DNA from: Betaproteobacteria bacterium
GTDB lineage: Bacteria > Pseudomonadota > Gammaproteobacteria > Burkholderiales > Rhodocyclaceae
DNA length: 64,000 nucleotides
Direction of reading: 5' to 3'
Assembly (NCBI GenBank): GCA_028065725.1
Contig: JAPTVL010000468.1
Span: forward strand, 1 to 64,000
In this document: positions 9,823 to 18,541 of the stretch, piece after piece
Position numbering within the stretch: the stretch's first letter is position 1
Layout of the letters: each line of letters begins with the position of its first letter
Position numbers and translations under genes: made by a program
The notes under the pieces: generated by a model
Database searches by the model: none
Told to the model about the DNA's origin: nothing
What the model saw: only the letters and a program-made list of their open reading frames with translations

Positions 9823-10338
9823 TCAAGGCTGAGTTGCCGCGGACTTTGCGGCAACCTGCTGCAACCGCCCGGATTCTGCCCGGGCCTCGGCCAGGAGGCT
9901 ATCCCAGTCGTCAGGGGGATGGCCGCTTTCCAGCATCTTGCGGAAAACCCGGTACGCGTCGTCGCTGCTCTCGTAGGCGCGTTCGGTGTCCTCATCGTTT
10001 ACCCATGCGTAAACGATCATCTTGCTCGGTGCATGGAACCGGAAGAACAACCGGTACTGCTGAAAAAACTTCGCGCGGAACCAGTGCTTGCGCTCGGCAC
10101 CGAGCGTATTCCCCTGGCGATAATCGGAGCGCGCCGGATCCCGCGGAATTACTTCGAATGCCAGCTTGGCGATGGCCACCAGGCGCTTGGTGGCGTTCTT
10201 CTTGACGAAACCGACCGGGTCCTTTTGCTTGAGGGTCTCGACTTGTCGGGTCAGTACTTCAAGCTGATCGAGGAACAGGGGATGGGCGAAGATCGTCCAG
10301 CCGCCCACAACCAGGGGCGTCGGCTGGTCCCGGCTCAT
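9823..10338 (-). CDS. yhaV: Type II toxin YhaV
   Basis: 171 residues, close to the ~154 of E. coli YhaV, a RelE-like ribosome-dependent mRNA interferase. Recognisable segments are VVGGWTIFAHPLFLDQLE at the N-terminus, DYRQGNTLGAERKHWFRAKF in the middle and QQYRLFFRFH plus YAWVNDEDTERAYES near the C-terminus, all characteristic of this family. The C-terminal ~25 residues are an extension. The gene starts at an ATG that overlaps the stop of the upstream antitoxin by four bases, which couples their translation. It is convergent with the Phd/ParE module, about 100 bp away. Confidence 0.9.
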   Translation of the reverse strand: MSRDQPTPLVVGGWTIFAHPLFLDQLEVLTRQVETLKQKDPVGFVKKNATKRLVAIAKLAFEVIPRDPARSDYRQGNTLGAERKHWFRAKFFQQYRLFFRFHAPSKMIVYAWVNDEDTERAYESSDDAYRVFRKMLESGHPPDDWDSLLAEARAESGRLQQVAAKSAATQP

Positions 10339-10661
10339 TCATCGTCTGCCGACAGCGGGATGTCGAAATCGACCTCGACGCCCCCGACCAGCGACTGGAT
10401 GCGCTTTACGAGACCGGTATCGACCGACCGAAGCCGCTCGGGATGGCCGGCGATGTCGCGCGCCAGAAAGTCAAGGAACTGCCCGAGCACCGGATCATCG
10501 TCGGCGGCAAGGGCACGAGTGAGCACGACCTCGCCATCGGGCCGGATGCTGTAGTGAATCTTGTCGCGCTTGCCGAGCCTGAGGGCGCGGCGCACAGTTT
10601 CCGGGACCGTGGTCTGGTAGCGGTCGGTGAGCGTGGATTCGACTTCGAGGGTAGCTGGCAT
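10335..10661 (-). CDS. prlF: Antitoxin PrlF (SohA), AbrB/SpoVT fold
   Basis: 108 residues. The N-terminal swapped-hairpin AbrB-type DNA-binding domain is visible in ESTLTDRYQTTVPETVRRAL and IHYSIRPDGEVVLTRA. The C-terminal part, DPVLGQFLDFLARDI and ending in acidic residues, is typical of PrlF. It neutralises YhaV, whose gene overlaps it by four bases, and normally represses the shared promoter. The inverted repeat at 10707-10728, about 45 bases upstream of the start, is the best operator candidate. Confidence 0.9.
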   Translation of the reverse strand: MPATLEVESTLTDRYQTTVPETVRRALRLGKRDKIHYSIRPDGEVVLTRALAADDDPVLGQFLDFLARDIAGHPERLRSVDTGLVKRIQSLVGGVEVDFDIPLSADDE

Positions 10662-10706
10662 GGCACTCTCCGGAAAGCGTGTTCAATGCCGCAGATGGTA
10701 ATGCGA

Positions 10707-10728
10707 TTGCATTGTCGTGTCAATGCAA
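10707..10728 (-). promoter_or_regulatory. Inverted-repeat operator candidate of prlF-yhaV
   Basis: TTGCATT (10707-10713) and AATGCAA (10722-10728) form a perfect 7-base inverted repeat with an 8-base spacer, about 46 bases upstream of the prlF start. The position suits autorepression by PrlF, but no binding site for this homologue is known to me. Confidence 0.5.
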
Positions 10729-10756
10729 AGCATTAGCCATCGTTTTGGGGAAGTCG

Positions 10757-10782
10757 GCGCCGTACCGCGGGCGCCGACTTTC
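10757..10782 (+). repeat. REP-like 26-bp element, copy b
   Basis: A copy of the GCGCCGT...GCGCCGACTT element between prlF and the acyl-CoA ligase stop. It forms a strong hairpin: AAGTCGGCGC (10751-10760) pairs perfectly with GCGCCGACTT (10771-10780) across ten bases. Confidence 0.6.
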
Positions 10783-12445
10783 AGCGCCCGCGCAGCAGCC
10801 GTCGCTGCACCTTGCCGGTGGTGGTCATCGGCAGGGCGTCGATGAACTCGATGATTTTGGGATACTCGTAAGGCGCCAGATACTTGCGCACATGCTGCTG
10901 CAGCGATGCTTCGAGTTCGGCCGAGGGCGTCTCGCCGGCCTGCAACACGATGAAGGCCTTGACCACGGTGCCGCGCGTTTCGTCGGGCACGCCGATCACG
11001 GCGGCATTGGCCACCGCGGCATGCTTGACCAGGCAGTTCTCGATCTCGCCCGGGCCGATGCGGTAGCCGGCGCTCTTGAACATGTCGTCGCTGCGGCCCT
11101 GGTACCAGAGCACGCCGTCCTCGTCCATTTTCGCCAGATCGCCGGTGCGACCCCAGGCCTGCGGGTCATCGATGCCGCCGCCGAAGAATTTTTCGGCCGT
11201 GGCCTGCGGATTGTTCCAGTAGCCGAGCATGAACACCGGGTCCATCTCGCCATTGCAACTGCGCTGCACGCAGACCTCGCCCATCTCGCCGGGCGCCACC
11301 GGATTGCCCTCGTCGTCGAGCACACCCAGTTGGTGGCCGGGATAGCCGCGGCCCATGGCGCCGGGCTTGGGCGCCGTCACAGTGGCGCAGTTGCCGACGA
11401 TGTAGTTGATCTCGGTCTGGCCGTACATTTCGTTGACCGTCACGCCCAGCGCCTGCTGCGCCCAGTTGCAGACCGCCTCGCCCACCGTCTCGCCGGCGCT
11501 CATGATGCTGCGCAAACCGAGGTCGTACTTCTCGCGGGGCTGCGGAACCGTCTTCATCATCATTTTCAGTGCCGTGGGGAACAGGAAACTGTTCCTCACG
11601 CCATACTTTTCCATGAGCCAGAAAGCCTTTTCCGGATCGAAGCGACCGCGATAACCGAGGATGGGCTGGCCGAAATTCCAGCTCGGCAACAGCGCGTCGA
11701 ACAGGCCGCCGGTCCACGCCCAGTCGGCCGGCGACCAGAACATGTCACCGCGCCGCGGATAGAAATCGTGCGAGCAGACGAAGCCCGAAAGGTTGCCGAT
11801 CAGGCTGCGCTGGGCGATCAGCGCGCCCTTGGGATTGCCCGTGGTGCCGCTGGTGTAGATGATCATGGCCGGATCGTCGGCCGCCGTGTCGCGCGGTGTG
11901 TAGCGCGAGGAGGCCAGCGGCAGCAGCGTGCTCCACTCGCGCACCCAGGATTCGCGCGCGCCGCCGACGCCGATCACGTGCTTCAAGTCCGGCAGCTTCT
12001 CGCGCACGGCGCCGAGCTTCTCCAGGCCGCCTTCGTCGATGATCGCGACGCGCACGCCGGCGTGCGAGAGGCGGAATTCGAGCGCGTCGGCGCCGAACAG
12101 GTGCGAGACCGGCACGGCGATCGCGCCCATCTGGTAGCAGGCCATGTGGGCGATGCCGGTTTCGGGCCGCTGCGGCAGGATGATGGCGACGCGGTCGCCG
12201 GCCATGACGCCCATCGCGCCCAGCACGTTGGAGAGCCGGTTGGCTGCCTGCTGCACGTCCCAGAAGCTCCAGGCCTCGGTATGCCCCGCTTCATCCTCGT
12301 AATACAGGGCGAAGCGCGTACGGTCCTCGGCCCAGCGCCCGCAGCAGGCCTCGGCGATGTTGTACCGCGCCGGCACCTGCCAGCGGAAGGAAGCGCGCAG
12401 GGTCTGCCAGTCGCGCGCCTTGGCGTCGAGGCCGATGCCGCTCAT
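10781..12445 (-). CDS. AMP-forming acyl-CoA synthetase (acetyl/medium-chain type)
   Basis: 554 residues from the ATG at 12445, which overlaps the glcF stop by four bases. The adenylate-forming motifs are present: IIYTSGTTGNPKGALI (P-loop), YGQTEINYIVGNC, WGRTGDLAKMDEDG and, near the C-terminus, TGKVQRRLLR with the catalytic lysine. It activates a carboxylic acid to its CoA thioester through an acyl-AMP. The pattern is closest to the acetyl-CoA and medium-chain synthetase group; the substrate is not readable. Its place as the last gene of a glycolate/glycerate operon raises the possibility that it acts on a short hydroxy or oxo acid, but this is inference. Confidence 0.85.
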   Translation of the reverse strand: MSGIGLDAKARDWQTLRASFRWQVPARYNIAEACCGRWAEDRTRFALYYEDEAGHTEAWSFWDVQQAANRLSNVLGAMGVMAGDRVAIILPQRPETGIAHMACYQMGAIAVPVSHLFGADALEFRLSHAGVRVAIIDEGGLEKLGAVREKLPDLKHVIGVGGARESWVREWSTLLPLASSRYTPRDTAADDPAMIIYTSGTTGNPKGALIAQRSLIGNLSGFVCSHDFYPRRGDMFWSPADWAWTGGLFDALLPSWNFGQPILGYRGRFDPEKAFWLMEKYGVRNSFLFPTALKMMMKTVPQPREKYDLGLRSIMSAGETVGEAVCNWAQQALGVTVNEMYGQTEINYIVGNCATVTAPKPGAMGRGYPGHQLGVLDDEGNPVAPGEMGEVCVQRSCNGEMDPVFMLGYWNNPQATAEKFFGGGIDDPQAWGRTGDLAKMDEDGVLWYQGRSDDMFKSAGYRIGPGEIENCLVKHAAVANAAVIGVPDETRGTVVKAFIVLQAGETPSAELEASLQQHVRKYLAPYEYPKIIEFIDALPMTTTGKVQRRLLRGR

Positions 12446-13683
12446 GACGACAGGCGCGCGTCGAGCAATTCGATCCAGTGCCTGACCGGCAGGTCGGTGG
12501 CGCCCTGCAGGTGGCCCATGCAGCCGACATTGGCACTGGCGATGGCGGCCGGACCGCCCGCGGTCAGCGCAGCGATCTTGTTGGCCTGCAGACGCTTGGA
12601 GAGTTCCGGCTGCAACACCGAGTAGGTGCCTGCCGAGCCGCAGCACAGGTGCGCGTCGGCTACCGCGGTCAGCGTATAGCCGGCGGTCTTCAGCAATGAT
12701 TCGACGGTGCCGCGAATCTTGAGCCCGTGCTGCAGGCTGCAGGGGTTCTGGAAGGCCAGCAGGCGCTCGCTCTCAGGCAAAGGCGCGCAGGCCTGCAGCA
12801 GCGGCGCGAGAGCGGCCGCCTCCGCCGTGACCACTTCGCTGATGTCGCGCGTCGCCAGCACGATGCGCGCCGCCTTCAGCGCGTAGTCGGGATCGTCCTG
12901 CAGCAGATGGGCATATTCGAGCACATGCGAGCCGCAACCCGAGGCCGTCATCACCAGGCCTTCGGCACCGGCTTCGAGCAGCGGCCACCAGGCGTCGATG
13001 TTGCGCCGCGCGTCGTCGCGCGCGCCTTCGGCTTGGTTCAGATGCAGGCGCACCGCACCGCAGCAGCCGGCGCCTTTCGCCTCGACCATCCGGATGCCGA
13101 GGCGATCGAGCACGCGCCGCGCCGCACCATTCACGTTCGGATACATCGAGGGCTGCACGCAGCCGGCCAGCGCAATCAGTTGTCGCGCATGGCTGCGCTG
13201 CGGCACCGGGCCGGCCGCGGACAGCGGCGGCACCTTGGCGCGCAGCGCGCCCGGCAGCAGCATGCGCACCGACTGGCCGAGCTTCATCGCGGCGCCGAAC
13301 ACGGTGGCACGCGGCAGCAGGGTTTTCAGCGCGCCGCGCATCAAGGCATCGCTGCCCGTGCGCGGCACCATGCGCTCGACCACTTCGCGGCCGATGTCGA
13401 GCAGTCGCGAGTAGTGCACACCCGAGGGGCAGGTGGTCTCGCAGGAGCGGCAGCTGAGGCAGCGATCGAGGTGCAGGCGGGTCTTTTCGGTCGGCGTAGC
13501 GCCTTCCAGCACCTGCTTGATCAGATAGATGCGGCCGCGCGGTCCGTCCAGTTCGTCGCCCAGCAGTTGATAGGTCGGGCAGGTCGCCGTACAGAAGCCG
13601 CAATGCACGCAACGCCGCAGAATCTCCTCGGCTTCGCGACCGGCGGTGGTATGACGGATGAAATCGGCGAGATGGGTTTCCAT
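12442..13683 (-). CDS. glcF: Glycolate oxidase iron-sulfur subunit
   Basis: 413 residues. Two ferredoxin-type 4Fe-4S motifs are visible: CVHCGFCTATCP (about residues 26-37) and CLSCRSCETTCP (about 75-86). Two CCG domains follow, with GAGCCGAVRLH and HLCCGSAGTYSV, which probably contribute to heterodisulfide-reductase-like clusters. It passes electrons from the GlcD/GlcE flavin core to the membrane quinone pool. Its start overlaps the glcE stop by one base, and its own stop overlaps the acyl-CoA ligase start by four, so translation is coupled along the operon. Confidence 0.95.
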   Translation of the reverse strand: METHLADFIRHTTAGREAEEILRRCVHCGFCTATCPTYQLLGDELDGPRGRIYLIKQVLEGATPTEKTRLHLDRCLSCRSCETTCPSGVHYSRLLDIGREVVERMVPRTGSDALMRGALKTLLPRATVFGAAMKLGQSVRMLLPGALRAKVPPLSAAGPVPQRSHARQLIALAGCVQPSMYPNVNGAARRVLDRLGIRMVEAKGAGCCGAVRLHLNQAEGARDDARRNIDAWWPLLEAGAEGLVMTASGCGSHVLEYAHLLQDDPDYALKAARIVLATRDISEVVTAEAAALAPLLQACAPLPESERLLAFQNPCSLQHGLKIRGTVESLLKTAGYTLTAVADAHLCCGSAGTYSVLQPELSKRLQANKIAALTAGGPAAIASANVGCMGHLQGATDLPVRHWIELLDARLSS

Positions 13684-14735
13684 CAGAATTCCGTATAGAG
13701 GCGGCCGGGATTGAACACGCCGTAGGGATCGAAGCTCTGCTTGAGCCGGCGATGCACTTCCATCAGCGCCGGCGGCAGGGGCGAGAACACGCCGCCCGAT
13801 TTGTCGCCGCCGCGGAACAGGGTCGCATGGCCGCCGGCGCGGACGGCGACTTCACGCAGTTGCCCGGCATCGGCGTCGGCACGCAGCCAGCGCTGCGCAC
13901 CGCCCCACTCCAGCAACTGCTCGCCGGGCAGTTCCAGCGGCGCCGCGACCGAGGGCACGGAAAATCGCCACAGTGGAAGATCGCCGGCGAAAAACGCGGC
14001 GTTCTGTTCGCGCAGCCCGCGCCAGAATTCATCCGCCGCCGCGGCGGCGAGCGGCTCGCCGCCAAGCTTCTGGCAAGCCGAGGCGACTGCCGCCCGGGCG
14101 CCGGACAACTGCGCGGTGAGCACGCCGTCCTGCCAGCTGCCCGCCACCAGCGGCAGCGGCTGGCCGGCCCAGCGGTTCATGGCATCGAGCGCCTTGTCCT
14201 GCGGCATCTCGAAGCGCAGGGTCGCATCGCCCACCGGCAGCGGCATCACCTTCAGCGACACCTCGAGGATCAGGCCCAGCGTGCCGAGACTGCCGGTCAT
14301 CAGGCGCGAGACGTCGAAACCGGCCACGTTCTTGATCACCTCGCCGCCGAACTTGAGCACGCGGCCCTCGCCGTCCATGATCTTCACGCCGAGGACGTAA
14401 TCGCGCAGGCTGCCGGCGCTGGCCCGGCGCGGGCCGGAAAGCCCGGCGGCGACGGCGCCACCGACTGTGCCGGCGCCGAAGCGGGGCGGCTCGCAGGCGA
14501 GGAACTGGCGCCGTGCCGCCAGCGCCGACTCCAGCTCGGCCAGCGGCGTGCCGCAGCGTGCGGAGATCACCAGCTCGGTCGGCTCGTAGCTGACAATGCC
14601 GCTGTAGGCGCCGGTCTGCAATACCTCGCCGGCCAGCGGCCCGCCATAGAAGTCCTTGCTGCCGCCGCCCTTCAGGCGCAAGGGTTTGCGTTCCAGAATG
14701 CGGGCGCGAAACTCATCGAGCATGTCTGCGCTCAT
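13683..14735 (-). CDS. glcE: Glycolate oxidase FAD-binding subunit
   Basis: 350 residues, a truncated relative of GlcD that keeps the FAD-binding PCMH domain (RLKGGGSKDFYGGP, FGAGTVGGAVAAGLSGPRRA, FGGEVIKNVAGFDVSRL) and a shortened C-terminal cap. All three Glc subunits are needed for glycolate dehydrogenase activity in E. coli. The start overlaps the glcD stop as ATGA. Around 14508-14530 the gene contains a 23-base stretch identical to the REP-like copy a; it is read here as coding sequence (LAARRQF on the gene strand). Confidence 0.94.
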   Translation of the reverse strand: MSADMLDEFRARILERKPLRLKGGGSKDFYGGPLAGEVLQTGAYSGIVSYEPTELVISARCGTPLAELESALAARRQFLACEPPRFGAGTVGGAVAAGLSGPRRASAGSLRDYVLGVKIMDGEGRVLKFGGEVIKNVAGFDVSRLMTGSLGTLGLILEVSLKVMPLPVGDATLRFEMPQDKALDAMNRWAGQPLPLVAGSWQDGVLTAQLSGARAAVASACQKLGGEPLAAAAADEFWRGLREQNAAFFAGDLPLWRFSVPSVAAPLELPGEQLLEWGGAQRWLRADADAGQLREVAVRAGGHATLFRGGDKSGGVFSPLPPALMEVHRRLKQSFDPYGVFNPGRLYTEF

Positions 14736-16234
14736 AGCCGCTCCAGATCAGGGAAGGGAACGTCCTTTCCATGCACGTGCATGCGCCCCGATTCGGCGCA
14801 GCGATACAGGGTCGGGATGGCCTTCTCCGGATTGAGCAGACCTTCCGGATCGAAGGCACGCTTGACCGCGTGGAAGGCGCGGATTTCGTCGGCGCAGAAC
14901 TGGTCGCACATGGAATTGATCTTCTCGTAACCGACGCCGTGTTCGCCGGTGATGGTGCCGCCGAGCTGCACCGACAGGCGCAGGATTTCGGCGCCGAAGG
15001 CTTCGGTCCGCTCCAGCTCGCCGGGCACGTTGGCGTCGTACAGAATCAGCGGGTGCATGTTGCCGTCGCCGGCATGGAACACGTTGATGCAGCGCAGGCC
15101 GTACTTCTTCTCCATGCCGTAAATCGCCATCAGCATTTCACCGAGGCGCTTGCGCGGGATGGTGCCGTCCATGCAGTAGTAATCGGGCGAGATGCGGCCG
15201 GCGGCGGGGAAAGCGGCCTTGCGCCCGGCCCAGAACAGCAGGCGCTCGGCCTCCGACTGCGAAACGCGGATCTTCGTCGCGCCGCTGGCTTCGAGCACGG
15301 CCTGCATGCGGCCGATTTCCTCGGCGACTTCCTCCGCCGTGCCATCGGATTCGCAAAGCAGGATCGCCGCCGCCGTCAGGTCGTAGCCGGCCTTGACGAA
15401 GGGCTCGACTGCGGCGGTGGCCGGCTTGTCCATCATTTCCAGCCCGGCGGGGATGATGCCGGCGGCGATCACGTCTGCCACCGCGTTGCCTGCCGTCATC
15501 ACGTCGGCAAAGCTGGCAATGATGACCTGGGCATGGTCCGGCTTCGGCACCAGCTTCACCGTGACTTCGGTGACGATCGCCAGCAGGCCCTCGGAACCGA
15601 TGGTCAACGCCAGCAGGTCGTAGCCCGGCGCATCGAGGGCGTGATTGCCGAACTCGACGATCTCGCCGGTGATCAGCACCGCGCGCACGCGCATTACGTT
15701 GTGCAGCGTCAGACCGTATTTCAGGCAATGCACGCCACCGGAATTTTCGGCCACGTTGCCGCCGATCGAACAGGCGATCTGCGAACTCGGGTCCGGCGCG
15801 TAATACAGTCCCAGCGGTGCGGCCGCCTCGGAGATGGCCAGGTTGCGCACGCCGGGCTGCACCACGGCAACGCGCGCCACGGGGTCGACGTGCAGGATCT
15901 TCTTCATCTTGGCCAGGGACAGCACCACGCCCTGCGGATGCGGCAGGGCACCGGCCGACAGCCCGGTGCCGGCGCCGCGCGGCACCAGCGGCGCCCCGGC
16001 GGCGCGGCAGGCCTTGATCGCCGCCACCACCTGCGCTTCGGTTTCCGGCAGGGCGACGGCCATCGGCACCTGGCGATAGGCTGACAGGCCATCGCATTCA
16101 TAGGGCTTCACATCCTCGGTCACCTGCAGCAGCGAATTCACCGGCAGCAGGCGCGCCAGCTCTGCCAGCAGCGCCGGGTAATCCGTGTCGGCAAAGTCCT
16201 GCGCGGCATCGGCCGAGTGTTCTCGCTGGTTCAT
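14732..16234 (-). CDS. glcD: Glycolate oxidase FAD-linked catalytic subunit
   Basis: 500 residues, the normal length for GlcD. The FAD-binding PCMH domain shows PLVPRGAGTGLSAGALP and CSIGGNVAENSGGVHCLKYG. The substrate-binding C-terminal domain has NVFHAGDGNMHPLILYD and, near the end, GGTITGEHGVGYEK, the family signature with catalytic histidines. It oxidises glycolate (and often D-lactate) to glyoxylate, with electrons going to GlcF. It starts 18 bases after the glycerate kinase stop. The presence of glcE and glcF next to it favours glycolate over D-lactate as the substrate. Confidence 0.95.
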   Translation of the reverse strand: MNQREHSADAAQDFADTDYPALLAELARLLPVNSLLQVTEDVKPYECDGLSAYRQVPMAVALPETEAQVVAAIKACRAAGAPLVPRGAGTGLSAGALPHPQGVVLSLAKMKKILHVDPVARVAVVQPGVRNLAISEAAAPLGLYYAPDPSSQIACSIGGNVAENSGGVHCLKYGLTLHNVMRVRAVLITGEIVEFGNHALDAPGYDLLALTIGSEGLLAIVTEVTVKLVPKPDHAQVIIASFADVMTAGNAVADVIAAGIIPAGLEMMDKPATAAVEPFVKAGYDLTAAAILLCESDGTAEEVAEEIGRMQAVLEASGATKIRVSQSEAERLLFWAGRKAAFPAAGRISPDYYCMDGTIPRKRLGEMLMAIYGMEKKYGLRCINVFHAGDGNMHPLILYDANVPGELERTEAFGAEILRLSVQLGGTITGEHGVGYEKINSMCDQFCADEIRAFHAVKRAFDPEGLLNPEKAIPTLYRCAESGRMHVHGKDVPFPDLERL

Positions 16235-16252
16235 GACAGGTCTTCCGTCGGT

Positions 16253-17533
16253 TCAATGGGATTCAATGAGGATCGCCCTGAAGTCATTGACATTGGTACG
16301 TGTCGGGCCGGTGACCACCAGGTCGTCGAGGCCCGCGAACACGCCGTAGGCATCATTCTCGGCCAGGCGCGCACGCAAATCAATTCCTGCCGCCGCCGCG
16401 CGCGTCGGCGTATCCGGCAGCAGCAGCGCGCCGGCGTTGTCCTCGGAACCGTCGATGCCGTCGGTATCGGCAGCGATGGCATGGATGCGTGCATGGCCGT
16501 TCAGCGCCAGCGCCAGGCCGAGCAGAAACTCTGCATTGCGCCCGCCGCGCCCGCCGCCTCTCACCGTCACCGTGGTTTCGCCGCCGGAGAGCAGCACGCA
16601 GGGCGCGGCCAGCGGCTGGCCGTGCGCCGCGCAGGACAGCGCAATGCCGCCCAGCGCACGTGCCACCTCGCGCGCCTCGCCCTCGATGGCGTCGCCCAGC
16701 ACCAGCGGCGTCACGCCCCGGTCGCGCGCCAGCTGCGCCGCCGCCGCCAGCGAGCCTTGCGCCGTGGCGATGACATGCGACTCGCAGCGGGCGAATCCCG
16801 GGTGGTCGGGCTTCGGTGTTTCCGCGGCGCCGGTTTGCAGCGCCTCGCGCGCGGCGACGGGCAGTGCGATGCGGTAGCGATCGACGATTTCCAGTGCATC
16901 GGCGCAGCTCGTCGGGTCGGGCACGGTCGGACCGGAGGCGATGGTCGACAGCTCGTCGCCCGGCACGTCGGAGATCGCCAGCGTGACCACCCGTGCCGGC
17001 GCGGCGGCCAGCGCCAGGCGGCCGCCCTTGAGCGCCGACAGGTGTTTCCTGACACAGTTGATCTCGCCGATGCTGGCGCCGCAGGCGAGCAAGGCCTTGG
17101 TCACGCCGCGCTTCTCGGCCAGCGTGATGCCGGCCATCGGCGCCGCGAGCAGGGCCGAGCCGCCGCCCGAGAGCAGCACCAGCACCAGATCATCTGCGGT
17201 AAGCCCGCCCACCGCCTGCAACAGGCGTGCGGCAGCGCGCTGCCCGGCTTCGTCCGGTGCCGGATGCGAGGCTTCGACGACGTCGATGCGCCGCGTAGCC
17301 GCGCCGTGTCCATAACGCGTGACGACGATGCCGGAAAGCTGCGCCGGATCGCCTTGCCAGTGCTCTTCGACCGCCCGTGCCATGGCCGCCGCCGCCTTGC
17401 CAGCGCCGACTATCACGGTGCGGCCTCTGGGTGCAGCGGGTAGCCAAGCCGGCAGGCAGCGTGCCGGATCGGCAGCGGCCACCGCAGCGTCGAACAGATC
17501 GCGCAGCAGCGCACGCTGGTGCAGGTAGATCAT
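16253..17533 (-). CDS. Glycerate 2-kinase, GckA/TtuD family (MOFRL)
   Basis: 426 residues. The N-terminal DUF4147 domain has VIVGAGKAAAAMARAVEEHW and LVLLSGGGSALLAAP, and the C-terminal MOFRL domain has LLSGGETTVTVRG and GGRNAEFLLGLAL with TDGIDGSEDNAGA. The family phosphorylates D-glycerate, usually to 2-phosphoglycerate, linking glyoxylate or hydroxypyruvate metabolism to glycolysis. Some members (TtuD) were named hydroxypyruvate reductase by older annotation. The ATG at 17533 overlaps the hyi stop by four bases; a 20-residue upstream extension is unlikely to be used. In the operon it follows hyi and precedes glcD. Confidence 0.9.
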   Translation of the reverse strand: MIYLHQRALLRDLFDAAVAAADPARCLPAWLPAAPRGRTVIVGAGKAAAAMARAVEEHWQGDPAQLSGIVVTRYGHGAATRRIDVVEASHPAPDEAGQRAAARLLQAVGGLTADDLVLVLLSGGGSALLAAPMAGITLAEKRGVTKALLACGASIGEINCVRKHLSALKGGRLALAAAPARVVTLAISDVPGDELSTIASGPTVPDPTSCADALEIVDRYRIALPVAAREALQTGAAETPKPDHPGFARCESHVIATAQGSLAAAAQLARDRGVTPLVLGDAIEGEAREVARALGGIALSCAAHGQPLAAPCVLLSGGETTVTVRGGGRGGRNAEFLLGLALALNGHARIHAIAADTDGIDGSEDNAGALLLPDTPTRAAAAGIDLRARLAENDAYGVFAGLDDLVVTGPTRTNVNDFRAILIESH

Positions 17534-18306
17534 TGCCAGGCCTGCAGCCAACCCAAGCTGTCCTCGCTGCGTGCGCTGGGCTTGTATTCGCAACCGATCC
17601 AGCCGGCGTAGCCGAGGCGATCGAGGTGCTGCAGCAGGAAGGGAAAGTTGATTTCGCCGGTGCCCGGTTCATGCCGCCCGGGGTTGTCGGCGAGCTGGAC
17701 GTGGCCGATCTGCGGCAGGTGCTCCTCAAGCGTGCGGGCCAGATCGCCTTCCATCACCTGGGCATGGTAGATGTCGTATTGCAGGCGCAGATTATCGCTG
17801 CCGGCCGCCGCGATCACCTCCAGCCCGGCACGCGACGTGGAGACCAGAAAACCCGGCGTGTCGCGCGTGTTGAGCGGTTCCAGCAGCAGCTGGATGTCGG
17901 CGCGCCTGGCCACCGCCGCGGCAAAGCGCAGGTTCTCGATCAGGGTTTCGCGCGCCTTTGCGTTGCTGATGTCGCCCGGTGCGATGCCGGCCAGGCAATT
18001 GAGCCGGCTGCAACCCAGCAGCCGGGCGTATTCGATGGCCAGGCCGACGCCATCCTGAAACTCCGCGATGCGCCGCGGATGGCAGGCGATGCCGCGCTCG
18101 CCCGCCGCCCAGTCGCCGGCCGGCAGATTGAACAGCACCACCTCGACGCCGGAGGTCAGCACCACTTCGGCCAGCGCCGCGCGATCGTACTCATAGGGAA
18201 AATGGAACTCGACCGCCGCGAAGCCGGCGGCCCGAGCCGCCGCGAAGCGCTCGAAAAAGGGATGTTCGGTGAACAGGAAGGAAAGGTTCGCGGCAAAGCG
18301 TGGCAT
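17530..18306 (-). CDS. hyi: Hydroxypyruvate isomerase
   Basis: 258 residues, a TIM-barrel of the xylose-isomerase-like (AP endonuclease 2) superfamily. The start MPRFAANLSFLFTEHPFFERF, EPLNTRDTPGFLVST and GWIGCEYKPS near the C-terminus match Hyi (E. coli Gip/Hyi). It interconverts hydroxypyruvate and tartronate semialdehyde. It is the first gene of a six-gene minus-strand operon (hyi, glycerate kinase, glcD, glcE, glcF, acyl-CoA ligase). Glyoxylate carboligase and tartronate semialdehyde reductase, its usual partners, are not in this window. Confidence 0.93.
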   Translation of the reverse strand: MPRFAANLSFLFTEHPFFERFAAARAAGFAAVEFHFPYEYDRAALAEVVLTSGVEVVLFNLPAGDWAAGERGIACHPRRIAEFQDGVGLAIEYARLLGCSRLNCLAGIAPGDISNAKARETLIENLRFAAAVARRADIQLLLEPLNTRDTPGFLVSTSRAGLEVIAAAGSDNLRLQYDIYHAQVMEGDLARTLEEHLPQIGHVQLADNPGRHEPGTGEINFPFLLQHLDRLGYAGWIGCEYKPSARSEDSLGWLQAWQ

Positions 18307-18541
18307 GGGACGATTATATGGCCTGGATGCTGTCGTATCGGATACGGTATGTCATCGGACAAGCTCAGATGACGGCATGGTCGAGCACCGGAAAAGTGCT
18401 CGCCGCGACGCGGCAGCAAGTCGAAAGTTCCGGCTCATTGTTGCAGCTGAAGCAGCAATCATTTGTGCTTGCCCATCTTTGCGCGCCGAGGCGCCGCGCG
18501 TAAAGTGCGGCGCTTATCTTGCGCCTGCCGTATGCACCCCC

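Noticed and set aside
10679..12625. 648-codon plus-strand frame opposite the acyl-CoA ligase
   Set aside because: Composition is that of an antisense shadow and the minus-strand gene has all adenylate-forming motifs.
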